From Candidatus Synoicihabitans palmerolidicus (GTDB taxonomy: Bacteria; Verrucomicrobiota; Verrucomicrobiia; Opitutales; Opitutaceae), in assembly GCA_020809425.1 (NCBI GenBank), contig JAGGDC010000002.1:124001-188000 (forward strand): DNA of 64,000 nt, in the 5' to 3' direction. Of this stretch, positions 21,156 to 29,877 are shown in pieces (the first letter of the stretch is position 1; each line of letters opens with the position of its first letter). A model generated the notes under the pieces. It saw only the letters and a list, made by a program, of their open reading frames with translations, searched no databases and was not told the DNA's origin. The translations under genes and the position numbers were made by a program.

Positions 21156-22298
21156 ATGATTGATCTTTATCTCGATCTTCCCGTGTGGATTCAGTCAGCC
21201 CTGAAAGGGTTGATTGTCATCATGGTGATCATCCCGATCGCGGGCGCATGTTCGCTGGCGGAGCGCAAGGTCTCCGCTTGGATCCAGGGCCGCCCAGGGC
21301 CCAACCGAGCCACCGTGCCGTGGGTCGCGTGGATTCCGTTCTTCGGCAAATTCCTGCAGCGGCTCGGTGTGTTTCACCTTATGGCCGACGGTGCGAAGTT
21401 TATCTTCAAGGAAGACGTGCTACCGGGGCACGTGAACAAGTTCTACTATTACCTCGCGCCGCTCGTGGCCTTGGTACCGGCGCTTTGCACAATCGTGGTG
21501 GTGCCGTTTGGGGCCTACTTTGACGCAGCGACTGAAACGCTTCAGCCGGTCATTTTGGCCAATGTCGACGTCGGGATTTTGGCGGTCTTCGCCATTGGTT
21601 CTTTGAGTGTCTATTCGTTGATTCTGGCGGGTTGGGCGTCGAATTCGAAGTATCCGTTTCTCGGAGGCGTACGCGCCTCGGCGCAGCTCATTTCCTATGA
21701 GCTATCAATGACACTGTCGGTCATTCCGGTATTTCTCTGGGTCAACGCTCCGGGGGGCAACGGCACGCTGAGCCTCTTTGACGTCGTGCAGAGTCAGTCG
21801 CAGCCCGGGTTTCTCGGCGGCATGTGGTTCGTATTTCTGATGCCGCTGTGTGCGTTTGTGTTTTTAGTGGCCTTGTTTGCCGAGACCAATCGCCAGCCCT
21901 TCGACATGCCGGAGTCTGAGGCCGACCTCGTGGGTGGTTTCCACACGGAATACGGGGAATTCAAATGGTCCCTGTTCTTCGTGGCCGAGTATGCGCACAT
22001 GACCATCGGTTCAGGTGTTTTCGTGCTGCTTTTCTTGGGTGGCTGGAATCCCTTACCTTGGGTTCCACTCGCACCTCTGATCGCAGGACTGCCAATATGG
22101 TTGGGTGGTTTAATCGGCATCGGGGTGTTTCTCGCGAAGTCCCTCGCCTTCATTTTCCTCTTCATGTGGATCCGCTGGACTTTGCCTCGTTTCCGCTATG
22201 ACCAAGTCATGACGATCGGGTGGCAGAAACTGCTGCCACTCGCGATTGGCAACGTCATTTTCTACGCCTTGGCGATCGCCGTCATCGAACGCAGCTAA
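21156..22298 (+). CDS. nuoH: NADH-quinone oxidoreductase subunit H
   Basis: This membrane subunit links the quinone chamber to the proton-pumping arm. The 380-residue protein has about nine hydrophobic segments and the family motifs ERKVSAWIQGRPGPNR near the N-terminus and AETNRQPFDMPESEADLV in the acidic loop facing the quinone site. It is intact and of slightly greater than usual length. It starts 11 bases after nuoG. Confidence 0.95.
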   Translation: MIDLYLDLPVWIQSALKGLIVIMVIIPIAGACSLAERKVSAWIQGRPGPNRATVPWVAWIPFFGKFLQRLGVFHLMADGAKFIFKEDVLPGHVNKFYYYLAPLVALVPALCTIVVVPFGAYFDAATETLQPVILANVDVGILAVFAIGSLSVYSLILAGWASNSKYPFLGGVRASAQLISYELSMTLSVIPVFLWVNAPGGNGTLSLFDVVQSQSQPGFLGGMWFVFLMPLCAFVFLVALFAETNRQPFDMPESEADLVGGFHTEYGEFKWSLFFVAEYAHMTIGSGVFVLLFLGGWNPLPWVPLAPLIAGLPIWLGGLIGIGVFLAKSLAFIFLFMWIRWTLPRFRYDQVMTIGWQKLLPLAIGNVIFYALAIAVIERS

Positions 22299-22316
22299 CC
22301 TTTCATTTTCCGCGCC

Positions 22317-22859
22317 ATGTCTTTCAAAACCGTAGAACGCAAGCCGCTCACCTTTGCTGAGCGCACCTACGTCCCGCAGATTCTCAGTGGGCTCAAAACC
22401 ACTTTACGTCACATGGTTAAACCCAAGGAGACGTTGGAGTATCCTGAGACACGTCCGATCATTCCCGATGGCTACCGCGGAGTGCCGACGCTGGTGAAGG
22501 ATCCCCACGGCCGTGAGAAGTGTGTCTCCTGCCAGCTCTGTGAGTTTGTTTGTCCACCGAAGGCGATTCGGATTAAGCCCGGGGAGATCTCCGCTGAATC
22601 CGATCAAGCTCACGTGGAGAAGGCTCCCGAGGAATTCGATATCGACATGTTGCGCTGTATTTATTGCGGCCTGTGCCAGGAAGTTTGCCCGGAGGAGGCG
22701 ATTTGGTTGCAGAACGTGTTCTCCATGTCGGGTTACACCCGCGAAGAGATGGTCAATGACAAGACGCGCCTCTACGAGTTGGGTGGCACTCTGCCTGACG
22801 ATCACTTCAAGTGGGACAAGAAAAAAGCCGCCGAGGAGGCGGGTAACGCGGCGCACTGA
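22317..22859 (+). CDS. nuoI: NADH-quinone oxidoreductase subunit I
   Basis: This is a two-[4Fe-4S] ferredoxin subunit that carries clusters N6a and N6b. The ligand sets are Cys69, Cys72, Cys75, Cys79 (CVSCQLCEFVC) and Cys114, Cys117, Cys120, Cys124 (CIYCGLCQEVC), with crossed last cysteines as in all such ferredoxins. The 180-residue protein is intact. A gap of about 105 bases follows before nuoJ. Confidence 0.95.
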   Translation: MSFKTVERKPLTFAERTYVPQILSGLKTTLRHMVKPKETLEYPETRPIIPDGYRGVPTLVKDPHGREKCVSCQLCEFVCPPKAIRIKPGEISAESDQAHVEKAPEEFDIDMLRCIYCGLCQEVCPEEAIWLQNVFSMSGYTREEMVNDKTRLYELGGTLPDDHFKWDKKKAAEEAGNAAH

Positions 22860-22964
22860 GTCGCATCAAAGTAAACTCCGTTCGGTTCCCCGTATTCCCG
22901 TTTATTCACCCTCTGTATAATCGTTTCAGTATTTCCGATTTTAGCGTCTCAGCATTTTCCAGCC

Positions 22965-23483
22965 ATGGCTGACCTTCTCTTTCATTTCTTTTCCATCCTG
23001 ACCATCGGCAGCGCCTTCGCCGTAGTCTACAACCACAACGCGGTGAACTCCGCGCTGGCCTTCCTTGTGGGATTGATCGGGGTGTCCGGGCTGTTCGTGT
23101 TGCTCGATTCGTTCCTCTTGGCGGTGTTGATGATCCTGGTTTACGCGGGCGCGGTGGTGGCGCTCTTCCTTTTCATCATCATGTTGCTCGATATGCAGGG
23201 TGGGGAGCGAAAGAAGTTCTCCAAGCCGACCGCAGTGGCAGCCTTGATGGGCTCCGGATTGTTGGCGGTGTGTATCGTCACGTTGTTCCAAAGCTTCGGT
23301 AGTCTTTACCAACCCGATGCGACGACGGTCGTTCCCGTGGGAGCGACTTTGAAAAACTACGCGGACCAATTGTTCACGACTTACTTGCTGCCGGTGCAGG
23401 TCGTGGGGTTCCTGCTGCTCATCTCCATGTTGGGGGTGATCGTGTTGAGCAAAAAATTTGAAGGATTGGGGGATGTGAAATGA
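22965..23483 (+). CDS. nuoJ: NADH-quinone oxidoreductase subunit J
   Basis: Membrane-arm subunit of 172 residues with five hydrophobic segments. The family segment [19 protein letters not shown] (residues about 50-68) includes the flexible helix region. Its TGA overlaps the ATG of nuoK (ATGA at 23480-23483), indicating translational coupling of the two small membrane subunits. It is intact. Confidence 0.93.
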   Translation: MADLLFHFFSILTIGSAFAVVYNHNAVNSALAFLVGLIGVSGLFVLLDSFLLAVLMILVYAGAVVALFLFIIMLLDMQGGERKKFSKPTAVAALMGSGLLAVCIVTLFQSFGSLYQPDATTVVPVGATLKNYADQLFTTYLLPVQVVGFLLLISMLGVIVLSKKFEGLGDVK

Positions 23484-23785
23484 CCATCGGATTGAATGAT
23501 TATCTCATGGTGGCGGGCCTCGCCTTCGCCATTGGTTTCGCGGGGGTGCTGGTGCGTAAGAATATTCTCGTGATCTACATGTGCCTCGAACTCATGCTCG
23601 TTGCCTCGACGATCGCGCTGGTGGCGTTCTCCCGGTTCAACGGCACGATGGATGGCAACGTCTTCGTTTTCTTTATCCTGACGGTGGCCGCGGCGGAAGT
23701 TGCCGTGGGATTGGCTATCATCGTGGCTCTCTTCCGGCGGCGTCAGACCGTGCAGGTCGAGGAACTCAACGCGCTCAAGAATTGA
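23480..23785 (+). CDS. nuoK: NADH-quinone oxidoreductase subunit K
   Basis: Small membrane-arm subunit, 101 residues, three transmembrane helices, with acidic residues inside helices 2 and 3 ([10 protein letters not shown] and [13 protein letters not shown]), the positions used for proton transfer in this Mrp-related family. It overlaps nuoJ by four bases and is intact. A 110-base gap without a gene separates it from nuoL. Confidence 0.93.
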   Translation: MTIGLNDYLMVAGLAFAIGFAGVLVRKNILVIYMCLELMLVASTIALVAFSRFNGTMDGNVFVFFILTVAAAEVAVGLAIIVALFRRRQTVQVEELNALKN

Positions 23786-23895
23786 TCCTGTCAGAATATA
23801 GCGAGAAGTGAGCCAGGAGCCTTGGTGGCATCTGCTTTCGCCCTGCGTTCTCATGCCCGCTTATCGCTCCCGATTTCCCACTTCTTTTCCAACTG

Positions 23896-25770
23896 ATGGA
23901 CTCCACTCGACTTGCTCTTATTTGTCTGCTGACGCCGCTCGTTTCGGCGACCGTCATCGTGCTCTTTCTGCGTCGGGCGGGTGCTCTCGCGTCCGTCATT
24001 TCCACCGCGGCCGCGGTGGTGACCGCTATCACGGCGCTGATGCTCGCTTACGGCGGCCATCGCTTTGGCGCCTCGGCGGAATGGTTTAGCTTTGGCGATT
24101 TCACCCTATCGCTCGGCATCAAGTTTGATGATCTTGCGGCATTGATGCTCTGTATCGTGGGCGTGGTCGGCTTTTGCGTGCACCTATTCTCCCTGGGATA
24201 CATGCACGATGATGATTCGAAGGCGCGCTTCTTTGGCGGACTCTCGGTCTTCATGTTCTCCATGATCGGGATCGTCCTCGCGGACAACCTGTTCATGATG
24301 TTCATTTTCTGGGAGTTGGTGGGATTCAGTTCCTACCTGCTGATCAATCACTACTGCTTGAAGCAGTCGGCGGCGGATGCCTCGAAAAAAGCCTTTATCG
24401 TGAATCGGGTGGGGGACTTCGGATTCCTGATCGGCATCCTGATGTGCTACTGGACCTACGGCACCGTCGATCTCAGCGCCTTAAAGGACGTCGTGGGCGG
24501 AGGGGCGATGTTGTCGACGGCGATGCCGTTGCTTTTATTCTGCGGCGCGATGAGCAAGTCGGCGCAGATGCCGTTGCACGTGTGGTTGCCGGACGCGATG
24601 GAAGGCCCGACTCCCGTGTCGGCTTTGATCCATGCGGCGACCATGGTGGCGGCTGGTATCTACATGTTGTGCCGGATTGATGTCCTGATGGTGGCCGATG
24701 CGTTAAACGTCATCATGTGGGTGGGCACGGTTACGGCTTTTTACGCAGCGCTTTGTGCGGTGGTGCAGAGTGACATCAAGAAGGTCCTCGCATATTCCAC
24801 TCTTTCCCAACTCGGCTATATGGTGGCCGCCTTTGGACTCGGTTCGCTCATGGTCGAACACGACGGCGAAGAAATGCTGATATCGGCGGGAGTCGGTGCG
24901 GCGATGTTCCACCTCACGACCCATGCGTTCTTCAAAGCGCTGTTGTTCCTCGGATCTGGTTCCGTGATTCACGGCTGCCACCACGAGCAGAACATTTTCA
25001 AAATGGGCGGATTAGCCGGGAAGATGAAGGTCACCTTCGTTACCTTCACGATCGGTGTTTTGGCCATCGCCGGAATGCCACTGTTCTCCGGCTGCTACTC
25101 AAAGGATGCGATTTTGCATTTGGCGCAGGCCAACAATCCGGCGGTGTTTGGCATCCTCGTCTTCACTGCGGTGCTGACGTCGTTCTACATGGTGCGCATG
25201 TGGAAACTCACCTTCCTCGGCGCGCCTCGCAGTGATGCGGCGACGAATGCACACGAAGGCGGGTTCCTCACGATGCAATTGCCCCTTATCGTATTGGCGG
25301 TGTTGGCTTTTGCCGGCGGCAATACCCACGGCGCACTCAACGTTTATGGACACGCTTTCAATGATGTGTGGTCGCAGATTCCGCATGCGGAAGGTTTGAA
25401 CGTCATCTTGATGAGTCTCGGCATTCTCATCGTGGGGGCCGGTCTGGCGTTAGTGTTTTACAAGTCGTCTGAGTCCGACGCGCTCGCGACCAAGTCGCAC
25501 GCGGTCTTCACCGGTCTTACGGCCGTCAAGGAATTCCCGGATGCGCTCTACAACCACTACGTGGCCAAGGTGCAGGATCGGTTCGCCATGTTGTTGAATT
25601 TTCTTGAGCAGATCTTTCTGACCGGACTCGTCGTGCGAGGCCTGGCCGGAGTCGTGGGACTCTTTGGCCTAGGTGCCCGGGCACTCCACGTCGGCAGCCT
25701 TCACGCTTACGTTTACTGGTTCCTCCTTGGTGCAGTGATGCTCTGGGGGTTCGCTGGCGGCCTGTTTTAA
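23896..25770 (+). CDS. nuoL: NADH-quinone oxidoreductase subunit L
   Basis: This is the distal antiporter-like proton-pumping subunit with the long lateral helix. The 624-residue protein shows the family core: FWELVGFSSYLLI with the buried Glu, KSAQMPLHVWLPDAMEGPTP with the key Lys, and a STLSQLGYM segment. The C-terminal ~120 residues form the amphipathic lateral helix and last membrane segment. It is intact. Confidence 0.95.
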   Translation: MDSTRLALICLLTPLVSATVIVLFLRRAGALASVISTAAAVVTAITALMLAYGGHRFGASAEWFSFGDFTLSLGIKFDDLAALMLCIVGVVGFCVHLFSLGYMHDDDSKARFFGGLSVFMFSMIGIVLADNLFMMFIFWELVGFSSYLLINHYCLKQSAADASKKAFIVNRVGDFGFLIGILMCYWTYGTVDLSALKDVVGGGAMLSTAMPLLLFCGAMSKSAQMPLHVWLPDAMEGPTPVSALIHAATMVAAGIYMLCRIDVLMVADALNVIMWVGTVTAFYAALCAVVQSDIKKVLAYSTLSQLGYMVAAFGLGSLMVEHDGEEMLISAGVGAAMFHLTTHAFFKALLFLGSGSVIHGCHHEQNIFKMGGLAGKMKVTFVTFTIGVLAIAGMPLFSGCYSKDAILHLAQANNPAVFGILVFTAVLTSFYMVRMWKLTFLGAPRSDAATNAHEGGFLTMQLPLIVLAVLAFAGGNTHGALNVYGHAFNDVWSQIPHAEGLNVILMSLGILIVGAGLALVFYKSSESDALATKSHAVFTGLTAVKEFPDALYNHYVAKVQDRFAMLLNFLEQIFLTGLVVRGLAGVVGLFGLGARALHVGSLHAYVYWFLLGAVMLWGFAGGLF

Positions 25771-25788
25771 TTCTTTCCGGTTACACTG

Positions 25789-27321
25789 ATGCAAAGTTTC
25801 GACATTCTCCTGTTCGCGATCGTCTCGCCCCTGGCCTTGGCCTTGGCGATGGCGCTCGGCCTGCCGCAGGCCCTCGCCAAGAAGCTGGCTTACGTGGCTT
25901 TTGCCATTCCGGCGCTGGCTGGTTTGTGTGTGTGGTATCGTTTCGGCGAAGCACCGACCGAGGGGACCTACGCCTTCCTGAATACTTATGACACGGGACT
26001 CGATGGTTTGGGGATCAAGCTGACGCTCGGTCTGAACGGAATCTCACTGCCGTTATTTGTGATGGCGGGCATCGTCGGACTGGCGGCGGGGCTTTACGCG
26101 CTGCAGTCGGTGGCGGAGCGGCTGAACACTTACCTCATGCTACTCCTCATCATGCAGGGTGGCTTGATGGGAGTCTTTGCCAGTGTGGACATATTTTATT
26201 TCTACTTCTTCCACGAACTGGCGCTGATCCCGACATTTATCATGGTCGGAATCTGGGGAGGGCGTGATCGCAATTACGCGGCCATGAAGATGACGATTTA
26301 TCTCACGGTGGGGGCCATGTTGTCGCTGATCGGGTTAATCGCGATCTACTACAAGTCCGGCGCGCAGACCTTTGACATGATCGCATTGCGCGAAGCCGGG
26401 TTGGCTCAAGGTCTGTCCACGGTGGCGCAGAACAACATTTTTGGTCTGTTGATGTTTGGTTTCGGCATTCTGGTTTCACTTTGGCCGCTGCACACCTGGG
26501 CACCTCTCGGTTATGGGGCGGCACCGAGTTCGGTGGCGATGCTGCACGCGGGCGTGCTTAAGAAATTTGGACTCTATGGCTTGATCCAAATTGCGTTGCC
26601 GCTGCTGCCTCAGGGGGCGGCGCATTGGGCGACGATTCTCGCGACTTTGGCCGTCATCGGTAACGTGCTGATCGTCGGTATCGTGACCATCGCCCAACGC
26701 GATCTGAAGCAGCTCGTCGGTTATAGCTCGGTCATGCACATGGGTTACGCGTTTCTCGGAGTGGCTTGTATTTCAGTGGTCGGGGCGGGTGGTGTGGTCT
26801 TCATGATGGTGGCGCACGGTTTGTCCGTCGCGTTGTTGTTCTTGCTTTCGACCAGCATCTACCACCGCACTCAGACGTTCGATCTCGATGAGATGGGCGG
26901 GCTGGTGAAGCACGCGCCGGTCTTGTCAGCGTTTTTTGTGGCAGGCACGTTGGCCAGCATCGGACTGCCTGGGTTTGCCAATTTCTGGGGTGAATTGACG
27001 ATCTTTGTCGCGGCGTGGAAGGCGTTCCCAATTCTCACCGTGATTTCCATTCTCGGGGTGGTGATTTCGGCCATCTATGGTTTGCGTGCCGCTGCGCGGG
27101 TGTTCTTTGGTCCGCAGACGGAAGCTTTTGACAAGGTTTTGGCAGAAAAGCCCGCCGGGGACCTGACCTGGGCGGAGAAAATTCCCGCCTTGCTGCTTCT
27201 CGCCGGTTTGTTGCTCCTGGGTGTCTGGCCCAAGGCGATGAGCCCGGCCATCAACGCCTCGATTTCCGAGATTTACCCGGCGGCGGCTCAAGTGGTGCCC
27301 GTCGACGTCGCCCACAACTGA
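25789..27321 (+). CDS. nuoM: NADH-quinone oxidoreductase subunit M
   Basis: Antiporter-like proton-pumping subunit of 510 residues with about 14 hydrophobic segments. Visible signatures are FYFFHELALIPTFIMVGIWG with the channel Glu, LWPLHTWAPLGYGAAPSSVA, and LVGYSSVMHMGYAFLG. It starts 18 bases after nuoL and is intact. Confidence 0.95.
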   Translation: MQSFDILLFAIVSPLALALAMALGLPQALAKKLAYVAFAIPALAGLCVWYRFGEAPTEGTYAFLNTYDTGLDGLGIKLTLGLNGISLPLFVMAGIVGLAAGLYALQSVAERLNTYLMLLLIMQGGLMGVFASVDIFYFYFFHELALIPTFIMVGIWGGRDRNYAAMKMTIYLTVGAMLSLIGLIAIYYKSGAQTFDMIALREAGLAQGLSTVAQNNIFGLLMFGFGILVSLWPLHTWAPLGYGAAPSSVAMLHAGVLKKFGLYGLIQIALPLLPQGAAHWATILATLAVIGNVLIVGIVTIAQRDLKQLVGYSSVMHMGYAFLGVACISVVGAGGVVFMMVAHGLSVALLFLLSTSIYHRTQTFDLDEMGGLVKHAPVLSAFFVAGTLASIGLPGFANFWGELTIFVAAWKAFPILTVISILGVVISAIYGLRAAARVFFGPQTEAFDKVLAEKPAGDLTWAEKIPALLLLAGLLLLGVWPKAMSPAINASISEIYPAAAQVVPVDVAHN

Positions 27322-27352
27322 TCTCCTGTTTTTCGCCCTTTTCGCCGCTGCG

Positions 27353-28873
27353 ATGACCACTGAACTTCTGCAACAAGCCGCCGCTTCCAATCAATGGATC
27401 GCCATTGCCCCCGAACTCCTCGTGGGCTGTTTGGCACTGCTGCTGCTCATCTTTGAAATTGTCCTGCCCAAGGCGCGTCACGACGTGATCCCTACTTTGG
27501 CGATTCTCGGTCTGTTGGGCATCATCGGCGGATTTATCGTCAATTACGACACGCCCTTCCTCGATCAAGAGACGTTCAATGGCCTGCTGAAGCATACTGG
27601 CACGGGACAGTTCATGCGGTTGTTTTTCCTGTTTGCAGCCACAGGAGTCTGTGTGCTCGGCACGGTGGCGCTGAAACGTCAGGCCATGTCCAAGGTCGAA
27701 TTTTTTTCGATCACTCTGGTCGTTACCGGAGCCATGATGTTGCTCGCACAGGTAAATCATTTCGTGATGCTGTTTGTGGCACTCGAGACGGTGACGGTCG
27801 GGTTCTACATTCTAGTCAGTTACACGCGCACGAATCCGCTCTCGCTGGAGGCGGGTCTTAAATACCTTATCATGGGTGCGTTGAGTTCAGGCCTGTTGTT
27901 GTTTGGGATCGTGCTGCTTTATGGCGTTGCGGGTAACGCGGCGTTTGCGATGCACACGGCCAACTCCATGCATTTTGGGGAATTGAGGGCATTTCTTTAC
28001 GAGAACCCGGACAATCTGCTGGCCTCGATTGGCATTGTTTTGGTGATTTCGGGGGTAGCGTTCAAGATTGGAGCGGTGCCGTTCCAAATCTGGATTTCGG
28101 ACGTTTACCAAGGTGCGCCGACGCCGGTTACGGCATTTTTGGCCATCGGGTCGAAAGCGGCGGGCTTTGCGTTGCTGCTGATTCTCGTGTCGGTGTTTGA
28201 TGGCTACCAGTCGCTGGTGATCAAGGTGCTCAGCGTGATGGCCATGGCTACGATCATCTTTGGCAATGTGGCGGCGCTGACTCAGCACAACGTAAAACGC
28301 CTCATCGGTTTGTCCGGGGTTTCACACGCGGGTTACCTCATGATCGGCGTGATTGCGGCGATTTCGGTGCCCTATGCGGTCGGAGCGATTTGTTTTTATC
28401 TCTTGGCCTATATGTTGGCGTCTTCGGTCGTGTTTGGCGTAATGACCCATGTGTCGGGCGACGACGATGCGGATCAGGATCTCGACCACTATACGGATTT
28501 GGCGAAAACTCATCCGTTTCTCGGTGCGGTGTTGGGAGTCGGACTCGGGTCCTTGGCGGGAATCCCTCCGTTGGCCGGGTTCATGGGTAAGTTACTCGTG
28601 TTTATGGCCGCGTTTGAAGCGGGACTGTATCCGCTGTTAGGGGTCGCGATTTTGGGCGTAGTGCTCTCGATTTACTACTACTTCGGTTGGATCAAAGCGG
28701 CGTTCTTCCCGCAGTGGCGCCCGCCGGTATTTGAAGGCGATGACCCCATTCCCGAACCCGCACGTCAGGCGGTGGGCACATCAGCGAGGGTGTTGTTGGC
28801 TACAGCGGCGTTGGCCACGGTATTATTGGGATTCTACCAAGGGCCGCTCGGCCAGTGGTTGGGATTGAGCTGA
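27353..28873 (+). CDS. nuoN: NADH-quinone oxidoreductase subunit N
   Basis: Third antiporter-like subunit, 506 residues, closing the operon. The family signatures ALETVTVGFYILVSY, FKIGAVPFQIWISDVYQGAP and LIGLSGVSHAGYLMIG are present and the gene is intact. A strong intrinsic terminator lies about 30 bases after its stop, so the 13-gene operon probably ends here. Confidence 0.95.
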   Translation: MTTELLQQAAASNQWIAIAPELLVGCLALLLLIFEIVLPKARHDVIPTLAILGLLGIIGGFIVNYDTPFLDQETFNGLLKHTGTGQFMRLFFLFAATGVCVLGTVALKRQAMSKVEFFSITLVVTGAMMLLAQVNHFVMLFVALETVTVGFYILVSYTRTNPLSLEAGLKYLIMGALSSGLLLFGIVLLYGVAGNAAFAMHTANSMHFGELRAFLYENPDNLLASIGIVLVISGVAFKIGAVPFQIWISDVYQGAPTPVTAFLAIGSKAAGFALLLILVSVFDGYQSLVIKVLSVMAMATIIFGNVAALTQHNVKRLIGLSGVSHAGYLMIGVIAAISVPYAVGAICFYLLAYMLASSVVFGVMTHVSGDDDADQDLDHYTDLAKTHPFLGAVLGVGLGSLAGIPPLAGFMGKLLVFMAAFEAGLYPLLGVAILGVVLSIYYYFGWIKAAFFPQWRPPVFEGDDPIPEPARQAVGTSARVLLATAALATVLLGFYQGPLGQWLGLS

Positions 28874-28902
28874 GCCCGTTGGCTCGTCCGGTGATTTTCA
28901 GA

Positions 28903-28931
28903 CCCTGTCTCGGCTTGAGACAGGGTTTTTT
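28903..28931 (+). terminator. Intrinsic terminator of the nuo operon
   Basis: A perfect 9-bp stem CCCTGTCTC (28903-28911) and GAGACAGGG (28917-28925) with a GGCTT loop is followed by six T. It lies 30 bases after nuoN. Read on the minus strand there is no T tract, so it does not obviously serve the convergent gene. Confidence 0.92.
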
Positions 28932-28986
28932 GTCGGGATGTAGAACGCGTGGAGAGGAAAAGACTTCAGTAGCGGCTCATGACATG

Positions 28987-29334
28987 TCACATGAGCCAAT
29001 ACAGTCCGGCGTTGTAGAGACCGATTCCGCTGACGAAGATGAAGACGTTCTGACGGTCCAAGACTACCGCGGTCCCCAACACCAAGGTTCCGATGATGGC
29101 CAGCAGTCAATAGTCACGTCGGCGGCGATTGGATGGCGGAGTTGACGGCCGCTCCAAGTCCTCCACCCCGGCCGCGATATCCATGGCGCGGGCATCGCGG
29201 CGCCATGCGTAGACGTCGTGATCAGGCGACTTTCCCTGGTCTCCTTTGAGGATTGGAGGGTTGGCCCGAACAAAATCCTGCTTGGATTTGAGTTGGTAAA
29301 CTTTGCGAGGAGGAGTGAGAGGGTCTGCCGACAT
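28987..29334 (-). pseudogene. Small C-terminal membrane-anchored protein with an internal TGA
   Basis: The frame from ATG 29334 reads MSADPLTPPRKVYQLKSKQD, continues through a basic linker (PPSNRRRRDY) and hits TGA at 29107-29109. Beyond it, in the same frame, come about 40 residues with two hydrophobic segments (LLAIIGTLVLGTAVVLD and VFIFVSGIGLYNAGLYWLM) and a proper stop at 28987-28989. TGA sits where a Trp (TGG) would fit, at the entry of the membrane segment. The whole would be 115 residues. I do not recognise a named family. Convergent with nuoN. Either a simple nonsense mutation or, less likely, readthrough; it makes a soluble fragment without anchor if not read through. Confidence 0.6.
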
Positions 29335-29877
29335 GGTTGCGGTCTCAGGCAGAGGGCGTGTAAGGGGAAGTCTACAAATCCCCAGACTGAAGCGACCTTG
29401 TAAAACATGAATTCAGTCCGAAATATGTAATTGGTCCTCATCGCAGAGGCCGCAATGCACACCGTGAAAAGCAGATAAGAGACACGTTTTGAAAGCGCAC
29501 TCCCTTCAGCGGTAGCGGTGAAGACCGTTCAAGCAAGGCGTAGTCGAATTAAACTCAGAATTCGCCGGACTCCGCGGGGAAAGTGCAGAATTAAGATCAA
29601 GGGGCGAGGTGCCTGGGGTTCGAATCGCCGTCATCCGTGCCACGCCGGTGACCGAGTTGAACTGACCGTGATGGCGCTTCCGTTGCGGCTGAGGACAGTG
29701 GCGAGTGCGTGCCGTGCCTGGCCCGCTCAACGGTTCAATGGAATTGGCCAGCGCAATCGTTAGGATGAGGTTGCCATAGACCTGGGTAGAGCGGACCTAT
29801 TGCGTTTGAATTACACTGATAGAGACAGGGTGTGGCCGGAACTTATCCGCTCTCCTGAATTCTGCCCCCTAAACCCC
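29335..29877. other. Intergenic region upstream of the xylanase gene
   Basis: No supported gene was found on either strand. Short open frames (for example 29506-29730 minus) have no recognisable features. The divergent genes on both sides need promoters here; I could not define them. Confidence 0.35.

Noticed and set aside
29617..29626. GGTTCGAATC as the T loop of a tRNA gene
   Set aside because: The flanking bases do not form a five-pair T stem and no D or anticodon arm is found upstream.
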